Shown here in pieces: positions 1-7,846 of a stretch of DNA of 33,626 nt. The stretch comes from JAWLFI01 sp964626595. Its GTDB lineage: Bacteria; Bacteroidota; Bacteroidia; Chitinophagales; Saprospiraceae. Position numbers and translations under genes: made by a program. Position 1 is the first letter of the stretch, and every line of letters begins with the position of its first letter. The notes beneath the pieces are model-generated. The model worked only from the letters and a program-made list of their open reading frames with translations. It ran no database searches and was not told where the DNA came from. The stretch lies in the NCBI GenBank assembly GCA_964626595.1, contig CAZVFU010000016.1:1-33626 (forward strand), in the 5' to 3' direction.

Positions 1-110
1 GGATGGTAGGGGCCGTCCGCCGCCTGGCGGATGGGTCCTTCCCAACTTGTTAGGGAAGGACGGGACCCCCGCACAGCCCGACCCCACAACTCTTTGTGGG
101 GAGGCGCCCT
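1..110 (-). repeat. GC-rich structured repeat, copy 1 (cut by window edge)
   Basis: Read on the minus strand from 110 down to 1, this matches the two + strand elements at 16938-17120 and 32595-32738. It begins with AGGGCG. A hairpin follows at 82-101 (CCCCACAA/TTGTGGGG, 4-nt loop), then the shared core GGTCGGGC (76-83) and GGGGTCCCGTCCT (57-69). A 9-bp hairpin sits at 35-61 (GTCCTTCCC/GGGAAGGAC), then a small CCGCC/GGCGG hairpin at 20-30, and the tail ends in CCTACCATCC. The strand that should close the outer stem lies beyond position 1. The block is much more GC-rich than the flanking DNA. I cannot assign it to a named family. Confidence 0.75.
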
Positions 111-329
111 ATTTATCCATAGCCCAGGTAACCAAATGGTATAAAATTATTGATACATACAGATATGATTCTTTGCTGACCCGGGCAGATAAGGTCTTTG
201 CCACTGGCGGCTATTTTTCCTTCGGTTAGGGATAAGTTGAGATTTTCTATGCCGAACTTGTTTGTTACTTTAGGGGACGGATTGTCGTATTGACTGCACT
301 AAATTTTATTGCGAGGGAAAACATTGTTT
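111..329. other. Non-coding stretch between repeat copy 1 and the M23 gene
   Basis: I see no convincing gene, terminator or promoter here. The composition is near the genome average, in contrast to the GC-rich repeat on its left. A 60-codon open frame at 47-229 runs out of the repeat and has no recognisable features, so I do not call it. The region must hold the promoter of the M23 peptidase gene, but I could not identify a good -7 box. Confidence 0.5.
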
Positions 330-980
330 ATGGCTTATAAGATACCAGCAACCGAAGAGTTATTTCCATTATTGGGAGAAAAGGAAAACCGTGCCCAATG
401 GGCCTCTATTGATTTATGGGAGGGTTCTGATTATGATCTCAGTCAACATGAGGGCCTGCAGGCTTGTATTCAAGATCAGCTTAGAGCTGCCGGAGCCCAC
501 ATAGGTTATGGTGGATATTTAGAAAAACGTACGATCTACCAACGATCCGATCATTTCAAAGAATCGGGAGAGTTGCGAAATATTCATTTGGGATGTGACA
601 TTTGGGCTCAAGTGGGACAAACTATTTTCGCTCCCCTGGCAGGAGAGGTTCACAGTTTTGCATATAATGCGGCTCCCTTTGATTATGGGGCTACACTTAT
701 TGTGAAACACGAATGGTCTGAAGGCAGCTGCTATGCCTTATATGGTCACATTCAGAAATCGGATATTGAGGGAATCGAGCGTGGAGATCCTATCCATCGG
801 GGGCAGGTACTTTGCCACCTGGGTGATCTCGATGAAAACGGGGGGTGGGTTCCTCACCTACATTTTCAGCTCATTTGCGATATTAATGATTATGAAGGGG
901 ATTATCCGGGAGTTGCTCCACTTAGTCAGTTGCCTTTTTACCGAAAAAACTGTCCGGATCCGACTTTCTGGCTTTTGTAA
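330..980 (+). CDS. M23 family metallopeptidase (LytM-like)
   Basis: Probable zinc peptidoglycan endopeptidase of the M23/LytM family, 216 aa. The M23 ligand motifs are present: HxxxD as H86-L-G-C-D90, the YGH motif with H140, and HxH at H176-L-H178, followed by the usual short tail. There is no clear signal peptide, so either it acts inside the cell, or it is exported by another route, or it is not a wall hydrolase. I chose the ATG at 330 over a TTG at 309: the extra seven residues add nothing recognisable and ATG is the stronger start. It stands alone, 117 bases before panC. The family call is firm; the exact substrate is unknown. Confidence 0.85.
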   Translation: MAYKIPATEELFPLLGEKENRAQWASIDLWEGSDYDLSQHEGLQACIQDQLRAAGAHIGYGGYLEKRTIYQRSDHFKESGELRNIHLGCDIWAQVGQTIFAPLAGEVHSFAYNAAPFDYGATLIVKHEWSEGSCYALYGHIQKSDIEGIERGDPIHRGQVLCHLGDLDENGGWVPHLHFQLICDINDYEGDYPGVAPLSQLPFYRKNCPDPTFWLL

Positions 981-1049
981 TTAAGGCGCGATCACAGCTC
1001 CTTCCTAACAAAACCTTCTTTTGTATAGTAAAACTGTGCACGAGATTAG

Positions 1050-1057
1050 TATTTTTG
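1050..1057 (+). promoter_or_regulatory. Bacteroidota -7 box upstream of panC
   Basis: TATTTTTG matches the Bacteroidota primary-sigma -7 consensus TAnnTTTG. Transcription would begin near 1064, about 35 bases before the panC start. The nearest TTTG (1019-1023) is 26 bases upstream, longer than the usual 19-23 base spacer, so only the -7 half is convincing. Confidence 0.4.
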
Positions 1058-1097
1058 TGCGCTAAATACCCATTGTTCACTTAATCTGAATACGCAT

Positions 1098-1946
1098 TTG
1101 ATCACCATCACCAAAGTTTCATCTTTACATCGCTATTTGTCCTGGAACCAAAGACAGCGGAAAGGCTTTGTTCCGACCATGGGAGCGCTCCACGGCGGCC
1201 ATTTGTCATTAATCGAAGAGGCGCGCAAACAAACGGACTTAGTGATCGTAAGTATCTACGTTAATCCTACTCAATTTAATCAGACGGAGGATTTACAAAA
1301 CTATCCACGTACGCTTGCTGAGGATGTGATTAAATTAGAGAAGGCCGGCTGCGATATCTTATTCCTTCCCTCAGATGCAGAGATGTATCCGGAAGGTTTG
1401 GTTCATACGGCGCCGATGGATATTTCACCCTGGGCTTCGGGTATGGAGGGTACTTTTCGTCCGGGGCATTTTGATGGGATGGCCCGAGTTATGTATCGCT
1501 TTATTACTCTTTTAGAGCCGGACAGGGTGTTTATGGGGCAAAAAGATTTTCAGCAATTTAAAATAGTAGATCAAATATCCAGAAAAATGGATTTGGGCTC
1601 AAAAGTGGTGGCCTGCCCGATAATACGTGAAAATAATGGGCTAGCTATGAGTAGCCGAAACCTCCGACTGTCCGATGCAGAAAGACAAGCTGCCGGTCGG
1701 ATTTTTGAAGTCCTTAAAGAAGGGGCAAAAAAAGTCATGGCCGGTCAGGAAATAGCTGTTGTTCAGGCTTGGGCTTTAGAGGAGATGAAGAAGGTAGGAT
1801 TTCGTCCAGAATATTACGAGTTCATTGAGCCGGACAGTTTAAGTCCGCTTTCAGAAGTTAAGGAAGGTACCGAGTTTGTAATTTGCACTGCCGCATGGGT
1901 AGGCCCAGTGCGATTGATTGATAACTATTGGGTGAAGGATGCGTAA
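1098..1946 (+). CDS. panC: Pantothenate synthetase (pantoate-beta-alanine ligase)
   Basis: PanC joins D-pantoate and beta-alanine using ATP to make pantothenate, the precursor of coenzyme A. The 282-aa length is normal for the family. Signature motifs are all present: PTMGALHGGH near residues 26-35 (the nucleotidyltransferase HxGH site, H32 and H35), the VNPTQF pantoate-binding segment, GQKDFQQ, and MSSRN near the C-terminus. The start is TTG at 1098; no in-frame ATG lies upstream, and the next ATG is inside the active-site motif. It heads a + strand cluster, with the flippase-like gene 74 bases downstream. The partner gene panD is not adjacent. Confidence 0.95.
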   Translation: MITITKVSSLHRYLSWNQRQRKGFVPTMGALHGGHLSLIEEARKQTDLVIVSIYVNPTQFNQTEDLQNYPRTLAEDVIKLEKAGCDILFLPSDAEMYPEGLVHTAPMDISPWASGMEGTFRPGHFDGMARVMYRFITLLEPDRVFMGQKDFQQFKIVDQISRKMDLGSKVVACPIIRENNGLAMSSRNLRLSDAERQAAGRIFEVLKEGAKKVMAGQEIAVVQAWALEEMKKVGFRPEYYEFIEPDSLSPLSEVKEGTEFVICTAAWVGPVRLIDNYWVKDA

Positions 1947-2020
1947 TGAATCTTGGATTTAACCACTTTATTACCTTGCTGTAAGTTTTAGTGAAAATAA
2001 TAGAATAGAAAACTGAAGTA

Positions 2021-3085
2021 GTGAATAAAAGAATTAAGCAGGGACTCAAATCTGTTCTATTTGTCGGAACGGGCATTGGTATTCTCAGCTGGGTTTATAT
2101 TAAATTTGACAGGCAATATACCGAGGATTGCCTGACCCGAACTGCCGACCCCGCAGATTGTTCTTTATTGGATAAGTTGTGGAGTGACTTTCTTTCCGTG
2201 GACCCCTTTTGGTTGGGGCTGGCGTGTTTGGCATTTTTACTGAGCAATGTTAGTCGTGCGATTCGGTGGCGTCAATTATTATCGCCTTTAGGGTACAAGG
2301 TATCTGGAAGTGTAGCATTTTGGTCGATCATGTTAGGTTATTTTGCAAACCTGGGGTTTCCACGCATCGGCGAAGTAATTCGTGGGGGAAGCTTGACGCG
2401 TTACGAAAAGGTGCCCCTTGAGAAAAGTATGGGTACAATAGTCGCTGATCGAGTGATTGATCTATTTAGTTTTGGATTCATGTTCTTATTGGCTTTGCTT
2501 TTTGAATTTGATATTTTAAGAGAGCAATTAGACCAACACATATGGTCAAGATTTGCAGGTTGGGGTAGTCAAACTGGATTATGGGTTGCCTTAATAGTAG
2601 TTGCCATCGTTTTGGCAATAGTGTACAGACTACGTCAAAAACTTTACGGTTTGGGCTTTGTATTGAAAATCAAGGAAGTCATCAAAGGGTTCCTATCTGG
2701 AGTCCAGTCCGTAAGATTAGTGGAGCGAAAAGGAATATTTATTTTTCATAGTGTGGCGATATGGGTTCTGTACTATTTGATGACGTATTTCACCTTTTTA
2801 TCATTCGGTCCCACCTCTGGTTTGGGGCTTTCTACGGCTTTATTAGTCTTTGTTTTCGGAAGCTTGGGTATGATTATACCATCTCCTGGAGGCATGGGCT
2901 CTTACCAAGGCTTAGTTGCGCTTGCCGTGTCTTTTTTTGGCGTTTCTCTGGCAGATGGATTTTCTTATGCCAATATTAACTTCTTCTCGATTCAGATTTT
3001 TTGCAATGTATTTTTTGGCATGTTAGCCTTGATTATTTTACCTTGGAGACACCGCCGCAAGGTTCAACCTGAGCTGGAAGAATAA
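2021..3085 (+). CDS. Flippase-like membrane protein (LPG synthase TM region / UPF0104 family)
   Basis: Integral membrane protein of 354 aa resembling the transmembrane part of lysylphosphatidylglycerol synthase (MprF-type flippase fold), but without the cytosolic aminoacyl-transfer domain. Several hydrophobic segments are visible, including one near residues 10-28, one after residue 60 and a group in the C-terminal third. Family-typical stretches are the SNVSRAIRWRQLL segment, NLGFPRIGEVIRG and PSPGGMGSYQG. It ends in a basic tail. The start is GTG at 2021. It lies between panC and rfaE2, and such loners are often near envelope genes in Bacteroidota. A lipid or lipid-linked substrate is likely but unknown. 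Confidence 0.85.
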   Translation: MNKRIKQGLKSVLFVGTGIGILSWVYIKFDRQYTEDCLTRTADPADCSLLDKLWSDFLSVDPFWLGLACLAFLLSNVSRAIRWRQLLSPLGYKVSGSVAFWSIMLGYFANLGFPRIGEVIRGGSLTRYEKVPLEKSMGTIVADRVIDLFSFGFMFLLALLFEFDILREQLDQHIWSRFAGWGSQTGLWVALIVVAIVLAIVYRLRQKLYGLGFVLKIKEVIKGFLSGVQSVRLVERKGIFIFHSVAIWVLYYLMTYFTFLSFGPTSGLGLSTALLVFVFGSLGMIIPSPGGMGSYQGLVALAVSFFGVSLADGFSYANINFFSIQIFCNVFFGMLALIILPWRHRRKVQPELEE

Positions 3086-3102
3086 GTACCTATTTTAAAA
3101 AC

Positions 3103-3600
3103 ATGAAAGATCTACTGGAAATTGTCAGTGAAAGCATGTATTCAAATCTTCAGGATCTAAAGAAGAGGAGAGTGCAATGGCAAGAAAATAAAGAGCGCGT
3201 TGTTTTTACGAATGGGTGCTTTGATTTGCTACATCTGGGACATCTGACCTATCTGAGTCAAGCTCGTAATTTGGGAGAGGTCCTGATAGTGGGACTGAAT
3301 TCCGATTCTTCTGTCAGGAAGATAAAGGGTTCGCAGCGGCCTATTAAAACTCAGGATGAACGACGGTTACACTTGGCTGCTTTGTCCTTTGTTGATGCAG
3401 TGATTATCTTTGAAGATGAAACGCCGGCTGAACTAATTGCGGCTTTGCAGCCGGATATTTTAGTTAAGGGAGGTGATTATCGTCCAGAGGAAGTTGTGGG
3501 CCGAGAAACGGTGGAGAAGGCAGGTGGACAGGTAGTCATTTTACCTTTCCTTTCCGGTTACAGTTCAACGAAATTAATTCAGAAAATTAAGGACTCATGA
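3103..3600 (+). CDS. rfaE2: D-glycero-beta-D-manno-heptose 1-phosphate adenylyltransferase
   Basis: Transfers AMP to heptose 1-phosphate to make ADP-heptose, the activated precursor of the LPS inner core. In Escherichia coli this activity is the C-terminal half of HldE; here it is a separate 165-aa protein, as in many Bacteroidota. The nucleotidyltransferase motif TNGCFDLLHLGH (H44 and H47 of HxGH) is clear, as are LNSDSSVRKIKG, the VKGGDY motif and the closing GYSSTKLI motif, which identifies the cytidylyltransferase-like RfaE2 type. It begins 17 bases after the flippase-like gene and overlaps the next gene by 4 bases (ATGA), indicating an operon. Confidence 0.93.
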   Translation: MKDLLEIVSESMYSNLQDLKKRRVQWQENKERVVFTNGCFDLLHLGHLTYLSQARNLGEVLIVGLNSDSSVRKIKGSQRPIKTQDERRLHLAALSFVDAVIIFEDETPAELIAALQPDILVKGGDYRPEEVVGRETVEKAGGQVVILPFLSGYSSTKLIQKIKDS

Positions 3601-4610
3601 CTCAGGTAAAAGAAGTAGTTTCCGCATTAGACCATATTGCCCCCCCACAATTTGCAGAGTCGTACGATAACCCTGGATTACTTTGCGGGAATCCGGAGAG
3701 CGAAGTTAGTGGTGTTGTATGTTGTCTAGATTGTACAGAGGCCGTAGTAGCAGAGGCCATAGAAAAGAATTGCAATCTCATTGTGGCTCACCACCCCATC
3801 ATTTTCAAAGGAATAAAAAGCCTGACGGGTTCGAATTACGTGGAGAGAACTATTATTGCAGCTATAAAGAATGATATTTCGATTTATGCGATCCATACAA
3901 ATATTGATAGTATTCTCGAAGGAGGAGTAAGTCAGCGATCCGGGAGCGAATTGGGTCTGGAGAATATGAAGGTTTTGTCACCGAAAAAAGAGCAAGTTCG
4001 ATTGGAGTTAACGGTGCTGGAAATGCGGGTGGAAGATGCGCAACGCCTTGCTGTAAAACTGACGGGCAAGGCATTTGATCGCATTTTGGATGTAGAAACG
4101 GTAGATGGCCCACGAAAATGGATGCAGTGGTCAGGTCGGTCTGATTTGTCTGGATTATTGGCAAGTGCTCTTAAGACAGAGGGCATGAAGGCGGGTAAGA
4201 CCCCATTATTTGAGTATTCTTCGGATGTGGGACTGGGTGTGATCGGGCAGTTGTCTGTCCCTCTTCCTGAAAAAGAGTTTTTGTCGATGTTGAAATCCCG
4301 TTTGGGAGGTTCTTTAATTCGGCATACCCCTCTTTTGGGAAAAAGTGTGCATAAGGTGGCCTTGTGCGGAGGTTCCGGTGCTTCTTTATTAAGTCAGGCC
4401 AAACGAGCCGGAGCCGATGCTTTTGTCACAGGCGATTTTAAATATCACGAATTTTTTGATGCAGAAGACGACTTGCTTATAGCAGACGTGGGTCACTATG
4501 AGAGCGAGCAATGGACGATCCCACTGCTTAAAGATTGGATTTCAGAGAAATTTAGTACCTTTGCGGTTCATTGTACAACAGTAGTCACGAACCCAGTGAA
4601 TTATTTTTAA
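3597..4610 (+). CDS. Nif3-like dinuclear metal-centre protein
   Basis: Member of the Nif3/YqfO (DUF34) family of hexameric proteins with a two-metal site. Metal-ligand motifs are visible: AHHPIIF early on, HTNID, and ADVGHYESE near the C-terminus. The long middle insertion places it with the YqfO-like members that carry a PII/CutA-like domain between two Nif3 halves, although it is shorter (337 aa) than most. The usual GGVND-type motif reads GGVSQRSGS here, a mild divergence. The biochemical role of the family is unsettled; GTP cyclohydrolase I type 2 is a frequent but weakly supported label. The start overlaps the rfaE2 stop and the next gene follows after 3 bases. Confidence 0.9.
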   Translation: MTQVKEVVSALDHIAPPQFAESYDNPGLLCGNPESEVSGVVCCLDCTEAVVAEAIEKNCNLIVAHHPIIFKGIKSLTGSNYVERTIIAAIKNDISIYAIHTNIDSILEGGVSQRSGSELGLENMKVLSPKKEQVRLELTVLEMRVEDAQRLAVKLTGKAFDRILDVETVDGPRKWMQWSGRSDLSGLLASALKTEGMKAGKTPLFEYSSDVGLGVIGQLSVPLPEKEFLSMLKSRLGGSLIRHTPLLGKSVHKVALCGGSGASLLSQAKRAGADAFVTGDFKYHEFFDAEDDLLIADVGHYESEQWTIPLLKDWISEKFSTFAVHCTTVVTNPVNYF

Positions 4611-4613
4611 TAT

Positions 4614-5390
4614 ATGGCGAAGAAGAAAAAAGAACAGAGCGTTGCTGACAAACTCAAGAACCTGTATAAATTACAGTTGATTGATTCAGAGTTAGACCAA
4701 ATAAAGGTTTTGAAAGGAGAATTGCCTATTGAAGTGGCTGACCTGGAAGACGAATTGGCCGGTTTGCAAACGCGTATAGATAAGTTGCAAGGTCAGTTGG
4801 ATGATCTCGGAGATGAGAAGGCCAAGCATGAGCGCAATATTAAGGAAGCGGGCATGTTAATTGAGCGATACAAGCAACAGCTCGATGAAGTGAAAAATAA
4901 TCGGGAATACGAAGCTCTTCAAAAGGAAATTGAACTTCAGGAGTTGGAAATACAGCTTTCCGAAAAGCGAATTGCTGAAACCGATGAGCGAATATCAGGA
5001 AAGCAAGAGATAAAAGAAACTACAGAGGAGAAAAAAGCTACTCGTGAAGACTCATTAAAGAAGAAACGAGTAGAACTCGATGAAATCCAGAAGAAGACAG
5101 CCAAAGAGGAAAAGGCTTTGCAAAAAGAATCGGAGGCTGCTCGAAAGGAAGTGGAGTCACGGTTATTAAAAGCCTATGACCGAATTCGGGACTCATATAG
5201 AAATGGATTGGCCGTGGTTACTATTGAGCGTGACTCCTGTGCGGGTTGCTTCAATAAAATTCCACCTCAGATCCAGAATGAAGTACGAAGCCGCAAACAA
5301 GTGGTTCCTTGTGAACACTGCGGTCGGATCATTGTAGATGAAGAAATGCTGGTTCAAGCCGGAGTCATTCAGGAGGCAAAAGCATCCTAA
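4614..5390 (+). CDS. Coiled-coil C4 zinc-ribbon protein (zf-RING_7 / DUF164)
   Basis: A 258-aa protein with a long, strongly charged helical hairpin (about residues 15-190, rich in Glu, Lys and Gln with heptad character), followed by a zinc ribbon with C209-x2-C212 and C233-x2-C236. This layout is that of the widespread zf-RING_7 family, which in Bacteroidota almost always follows the Nif3-like gene, as here with a 3-base gap. The function is not established; adaptor or nucleic-acid-associated roles have been suggested for relatives. No signal peptide, so it is cytoplasmic. It is the last gene before the terminator at 5445-5480. Confidence 0.9.
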   Translation: MAKKKKEQSVADKLKNLYKLQLIDSELDQIKVLKGELPIEVADLEDELAGLQTRIDKLQGQLDDLGDEKAKHERNIKEAGMLIERYKQQLDEVKNNREYEALQKEIELQELEIQLSEKRIAETDERISGKQEIKETTEEKKATREDSLKKKRVELDEIQKKTAKEEKALQKESEAARKEVESRLLKAYDRIRDSYRNGLAVVTIERDSCAGCFNKIPPQIQNEVRSRKQVVPCEHCGRIIVDEEMLVQAGVIQEAKAS

Positions 5391-5444
5391 GCCCACTTTG
5401 AATAGGTCAGAAGAGATTTCTTGAAGATAGAAATAAGTAAAGAA

Positions 5445-5480
5445 AAAAATGCCAGTATGGAATTCCATACTGGCATTTTT
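5445..5480. terminator. Bidirectional intrinsic terminator
   Basis: A perfect 36-base palindrome: AAAAATGCCAGTATGG, then the AATT centre, then the complement ending in TTTTT. An A-run on the left and a T-run on the right allow it to stop transcription from both sides. It sits between the convergent zinc-ribbon gene (+) and dodecin gene (-), serving both. Confidence 0.93.
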
Positions 5481-5482
5481 CT

Positions 5483-5689
5483 TTATGTGTTATGTAAACG
5501 GAATGAAATTTTGGTGATCACACCATAAGTCGTAATTTTTCCATCTTTGACATGGGCCTTAATATCTTTAATCCAAACGGAATCAATATTATCCACAGTT
5601 TTCGAAGCTTCCGTAACTGCCTTTTGCATGGCGTCTTCTACACTTTTGTCAGATGAAGCTATAATTTCTATTACTTTAACAACACTCAT
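5483..5689 (-). CDS. Dodecin (small flavin-binding protein)
   Basis: A 68-aa dodecin. Family members form hollow dodecamers that bind and buffer flavins such as FMN or riboflavin. The sequence shows the family pattern: VVKVIEIIASS, then the VEDAMQKAVTEASKTV helix, then the SVWIKDI strand with the flavin-stacking tryptophan, and a closing strand pair. The length is normal. The stop codon lies almost on the shared terminator to its left. Transcribed alone. Confidence 0.93.
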   Translation of the reverse strand: MSVVKVIEIIASSDKSVEDAMQKAVTEASKTVDNIDSVWIKDIKAHVKDGKITTYGVITKISFRLHNT

Positions 5690-5896
5690 ATCTTACTTTT
5701 TTGTTTGAGAATAGATTTAATATACAAAAAAACTATTGAAAGACAAGATAAATGCCGGCTTTCCTTTAATCGGCCCCTGACAAGAAGGATTTGCGAGCTC
5801 CCTTGATGTAAAGAATGAATAATATATGTTGTTGCTGGAATGAGTATAAGGAGGTTTATTTTTATTAACTTGACTTACATCCGAAACCGTTGACTC

Positions 5897-7249
5897 ATGA
5901 AAGCATTTATTTTAGGCCTTTTTTTTACTTTGATAACTATTTCCTTGCACAGTCAAATTGTATCTGGCCCCATGTTGGGTACCAATACGATGAGAGAAGT
6001 TCATATTTGGGTCCAACTAGATCGCGAAGCTGAAGTTCAGTTAAAATATGCTTCCTTGGAGGAACCCGAGGATTATCATTACTCCAATCCTGTTCGAACT
6101 TCCTTCGATCATGCATTTACAGGGACCTTAATCGCTCACGGCCTTCAGCCAGGCACAACATATAGTTATGATATTTTGGTCAATGAGCAGCCTTTGGAAT
6201 TGAAAAGCAAATCAGTTTTAAACCCTACTGATGCCACGCAAACAGACGATAAGGCTTTAGTTTTTCGTACACAACCGCTTTGGCAGTATAGAAGTGCTCC
6301 CCCTGACTTCAGTTTTTTATTGGGAAGTTGTCTGTATACAAATGATCCTCAATTTGATCGCCCGGGACGTCCTTACGGAAATTCCGCTGATACCTTATTC
6401 AAGTCCCTCAGCAATACAGAAGCGGAATTCATGCTTTGGCTGGGTGATAATATTTATTTGCGTACACCTGATTTTGATTCCAAAACTGGTATTTATCATA
6501 GGTATACAGATTATAAATCAAAAGATTATATTCAGGAATTTTGGTCATCCATTCACCATTATGCAATATGGGATGATCACGACTTTGGTCCCAATAATAG
6601 CGACAAATCTTACATCTATAAAGATCTGACAAGGCAAGCCTTTATGGACTTCTGGGCGAATCCGACATATGGCAGGAATCAAAAAGGTATTCAAACCGCT
6701 TTTAGATGGTCAGATTGTTACTATATTTTATTAGATAACCGTTTTTTTCGTGATCCGAATGACATGCCAGGCTCTGACGTGAGTATATTAGGTGAGGAGC
6801 AACTCGAGTGGTTTAAGCAACAATTGATTAGCGCCCGTGGCAGTTTCATTTTCGTCGCCATTGGCGGCCAGCTACTCAATCCATCAAAGATGTACGAGAA
6901 TTACGCAAATTACGAGCGAGAACGCTCGGAGATCATTTCTTTTATTCAGGAGAACGACATTAAAAACGTTGTCTTTTTGACCGGGGACCGTCATCGTACT
7001 GAATTGTCACGATTGGAAAAGGAGGGTGCCCCTACTATTTTTGATTTGACTTGCAGTCCCTTAAGTAGTCGCTCGTATGAGGAACGCTTACCTGAGAACA
7101 ACACCTTACGTGTAGATGGTACTCAGGTAAGTGAGCAAAATTATGGTCGAATCTCCGTCTCAGGCGCACCTGACGATCGTCAACTTAAGATAGAAATTTT
7201 CAATACAAAGGGTGAATCGGCCTGGACGAGAACTATAAAAGCAGAATAA
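5897..7249 (+). CDS. PhoD-like metallophosphatase, secreted
   Basis: Alkaline phosphatase D family, 450 aa. An N-terminal hydrophobic segment of about 19 residues ending in LHSQ looks like a Sec signal peptide. A fibronectin-like N-terminal domain (residues about 20-135) is followed by the PhoD metallophosphatase domain with GSC near 144, LGDN near 183, WDDHDFG near 226 and TGDRH near 364, the expected metal and active-site residues. Family members release phosphate from organic phosphoesters at the cell surface or in the periplasm. No T9SS sorting domain or lipobox is seen. The Nudix gene follows after 4 bases, so the two are probably co-transcribed. Confidence 0.9.
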   Translation: MKAFILGLFFTLITISLHSQIVSGPMLGTNTMREVHIWVQLDREAEVQLKYASLEEPEDYHYSNPVRTSFDHAFTGTLIAHGLQPGTTYSYDILVNEQPLELKSKSVLNPTDATQTDDKALVFRTQPLWQYRSAPPDFSFLLGSCLYTNDPQFDRPGRPYGNSADTLFKSLSNTEAEFMLWLGDNIYLRTPDFDSKTGIYHRYTDYKSKDYIQEFWSSIHHYAIWDDHDFGPNNSDKSYIYKDLTRQAFMDFWANPTYGRNQKGIQTAFRWSDCYYILLDNRFFRDPNDMPGSDVSILGEEQLEWFKQQLISARGSFIFVAIGGQLLNPSKMYENYANYERERSEIISFIQENDIKNVVFLTGDRHRTELSRLEKEGAPTIFDLTCSPLSSRSYEERLPENNTLRVDGTQVSEQNYGRISVSGAPDDRQLKIEIFNTKGESAWTRTIKAE

Positions 7250-7253
7250 AGGG

Positions 7254-7841
7254 ATGAGTACATATTTGATTGAAGACCGGAAAAAAGAGTATCAGGGTTT
7301 TCTAGATCTTGAATCAGCGACTATTCGGGTGTTAAATAAAAAGGGAGAGGAAACCATAAAGGCCAGGCGGGAGAGAGCAATCAGGCCGGACTCAGCAGCT
7401 GTGCTGGTGTTTAACCGCGATCGGGATGCATTTGTATTTACTCACCAATTTAGGTATCCTATTTCGGGTAATAAAGCTCGCTTTATAACTGAGATCCCGG
7501 CCGGAGGAATCGATCCGAGCGAGCGCCCCCGAGAGGCTGCACGGAGAGAGGTTTTGGAGGAGGTAGGGTACAGCTGTGAAATTCTCCAGGAAATTGCCGC
7601 GGTGTATAGCTCCCCGGGGACTACCTCAGAACGCATATATATCTTTTATGCAGAGGTAGGGAATGAAAATCGGGTTTCAGAGGGTGGGGGTGAATCTTCT
7701 GAAAATGAGGAAATCTCCATTCAACATAAAGATCGCACGGACATTCTGACTCATTACACAAGCATTCAGGATGCCAAAACCCTACTGGCGATTCAGTGGT
7801 TTATTCAAAACAGGATGCAAGGACACTCATCGTTTTTATGA
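7254..7841 (+). CDS. Nudix hydrolase, ADP-ribose pyrophosphatase-like
   Basis: A 195-aa Nudix enzyme with an exact Nudix box: G84-x5-E90-x7-R98-E99-V-L-E102-E103-V-G105. The preceding RPDSAAVLVF and QFRYPI segments, and the box being followed by a PGTTSERIYIFYAEV segment, resemble the NudF/NudK group that cleaves ADP-ribose or GDP-mannose. Substrate cannot be decided by eye. It follows the PhoD-like gene closely and ends 5 bases from the convergent Gcr-type gene, with no obvious terminator between. Confidence 0.9.
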   Translation: MSTYLIEDRKKEYQGFLDLESATIRVLNKKGEETIKARRERAIRPDSAAVLVFNRDRDAFVFTHQFRYPISGNKARFITEIPAGGIDPSERPREAARREVLEEVGYSCEILQEIAAVYSSPGTTSERIYIFYAEVGNENRVSEGGGESSENEEISIQHKDRTDILTHYTSIQDAKTLLAIQWFIQNRMQGHSSFL

Positions 7842-7846
7842 GATTT

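Noticed and set aside
47..229. 60-codon + strand open frame at the left edge
   Set aside because: It runs out of the GC-rich repeat, has no recognisable motif, and its first third is repeat sequence on the opposite strand.
309..329. TTG start that would lengthen the M23 peptidase by seven residues
   Set aside because: An ATG at 330 is available and the added residues form no signal peptide or domain part.
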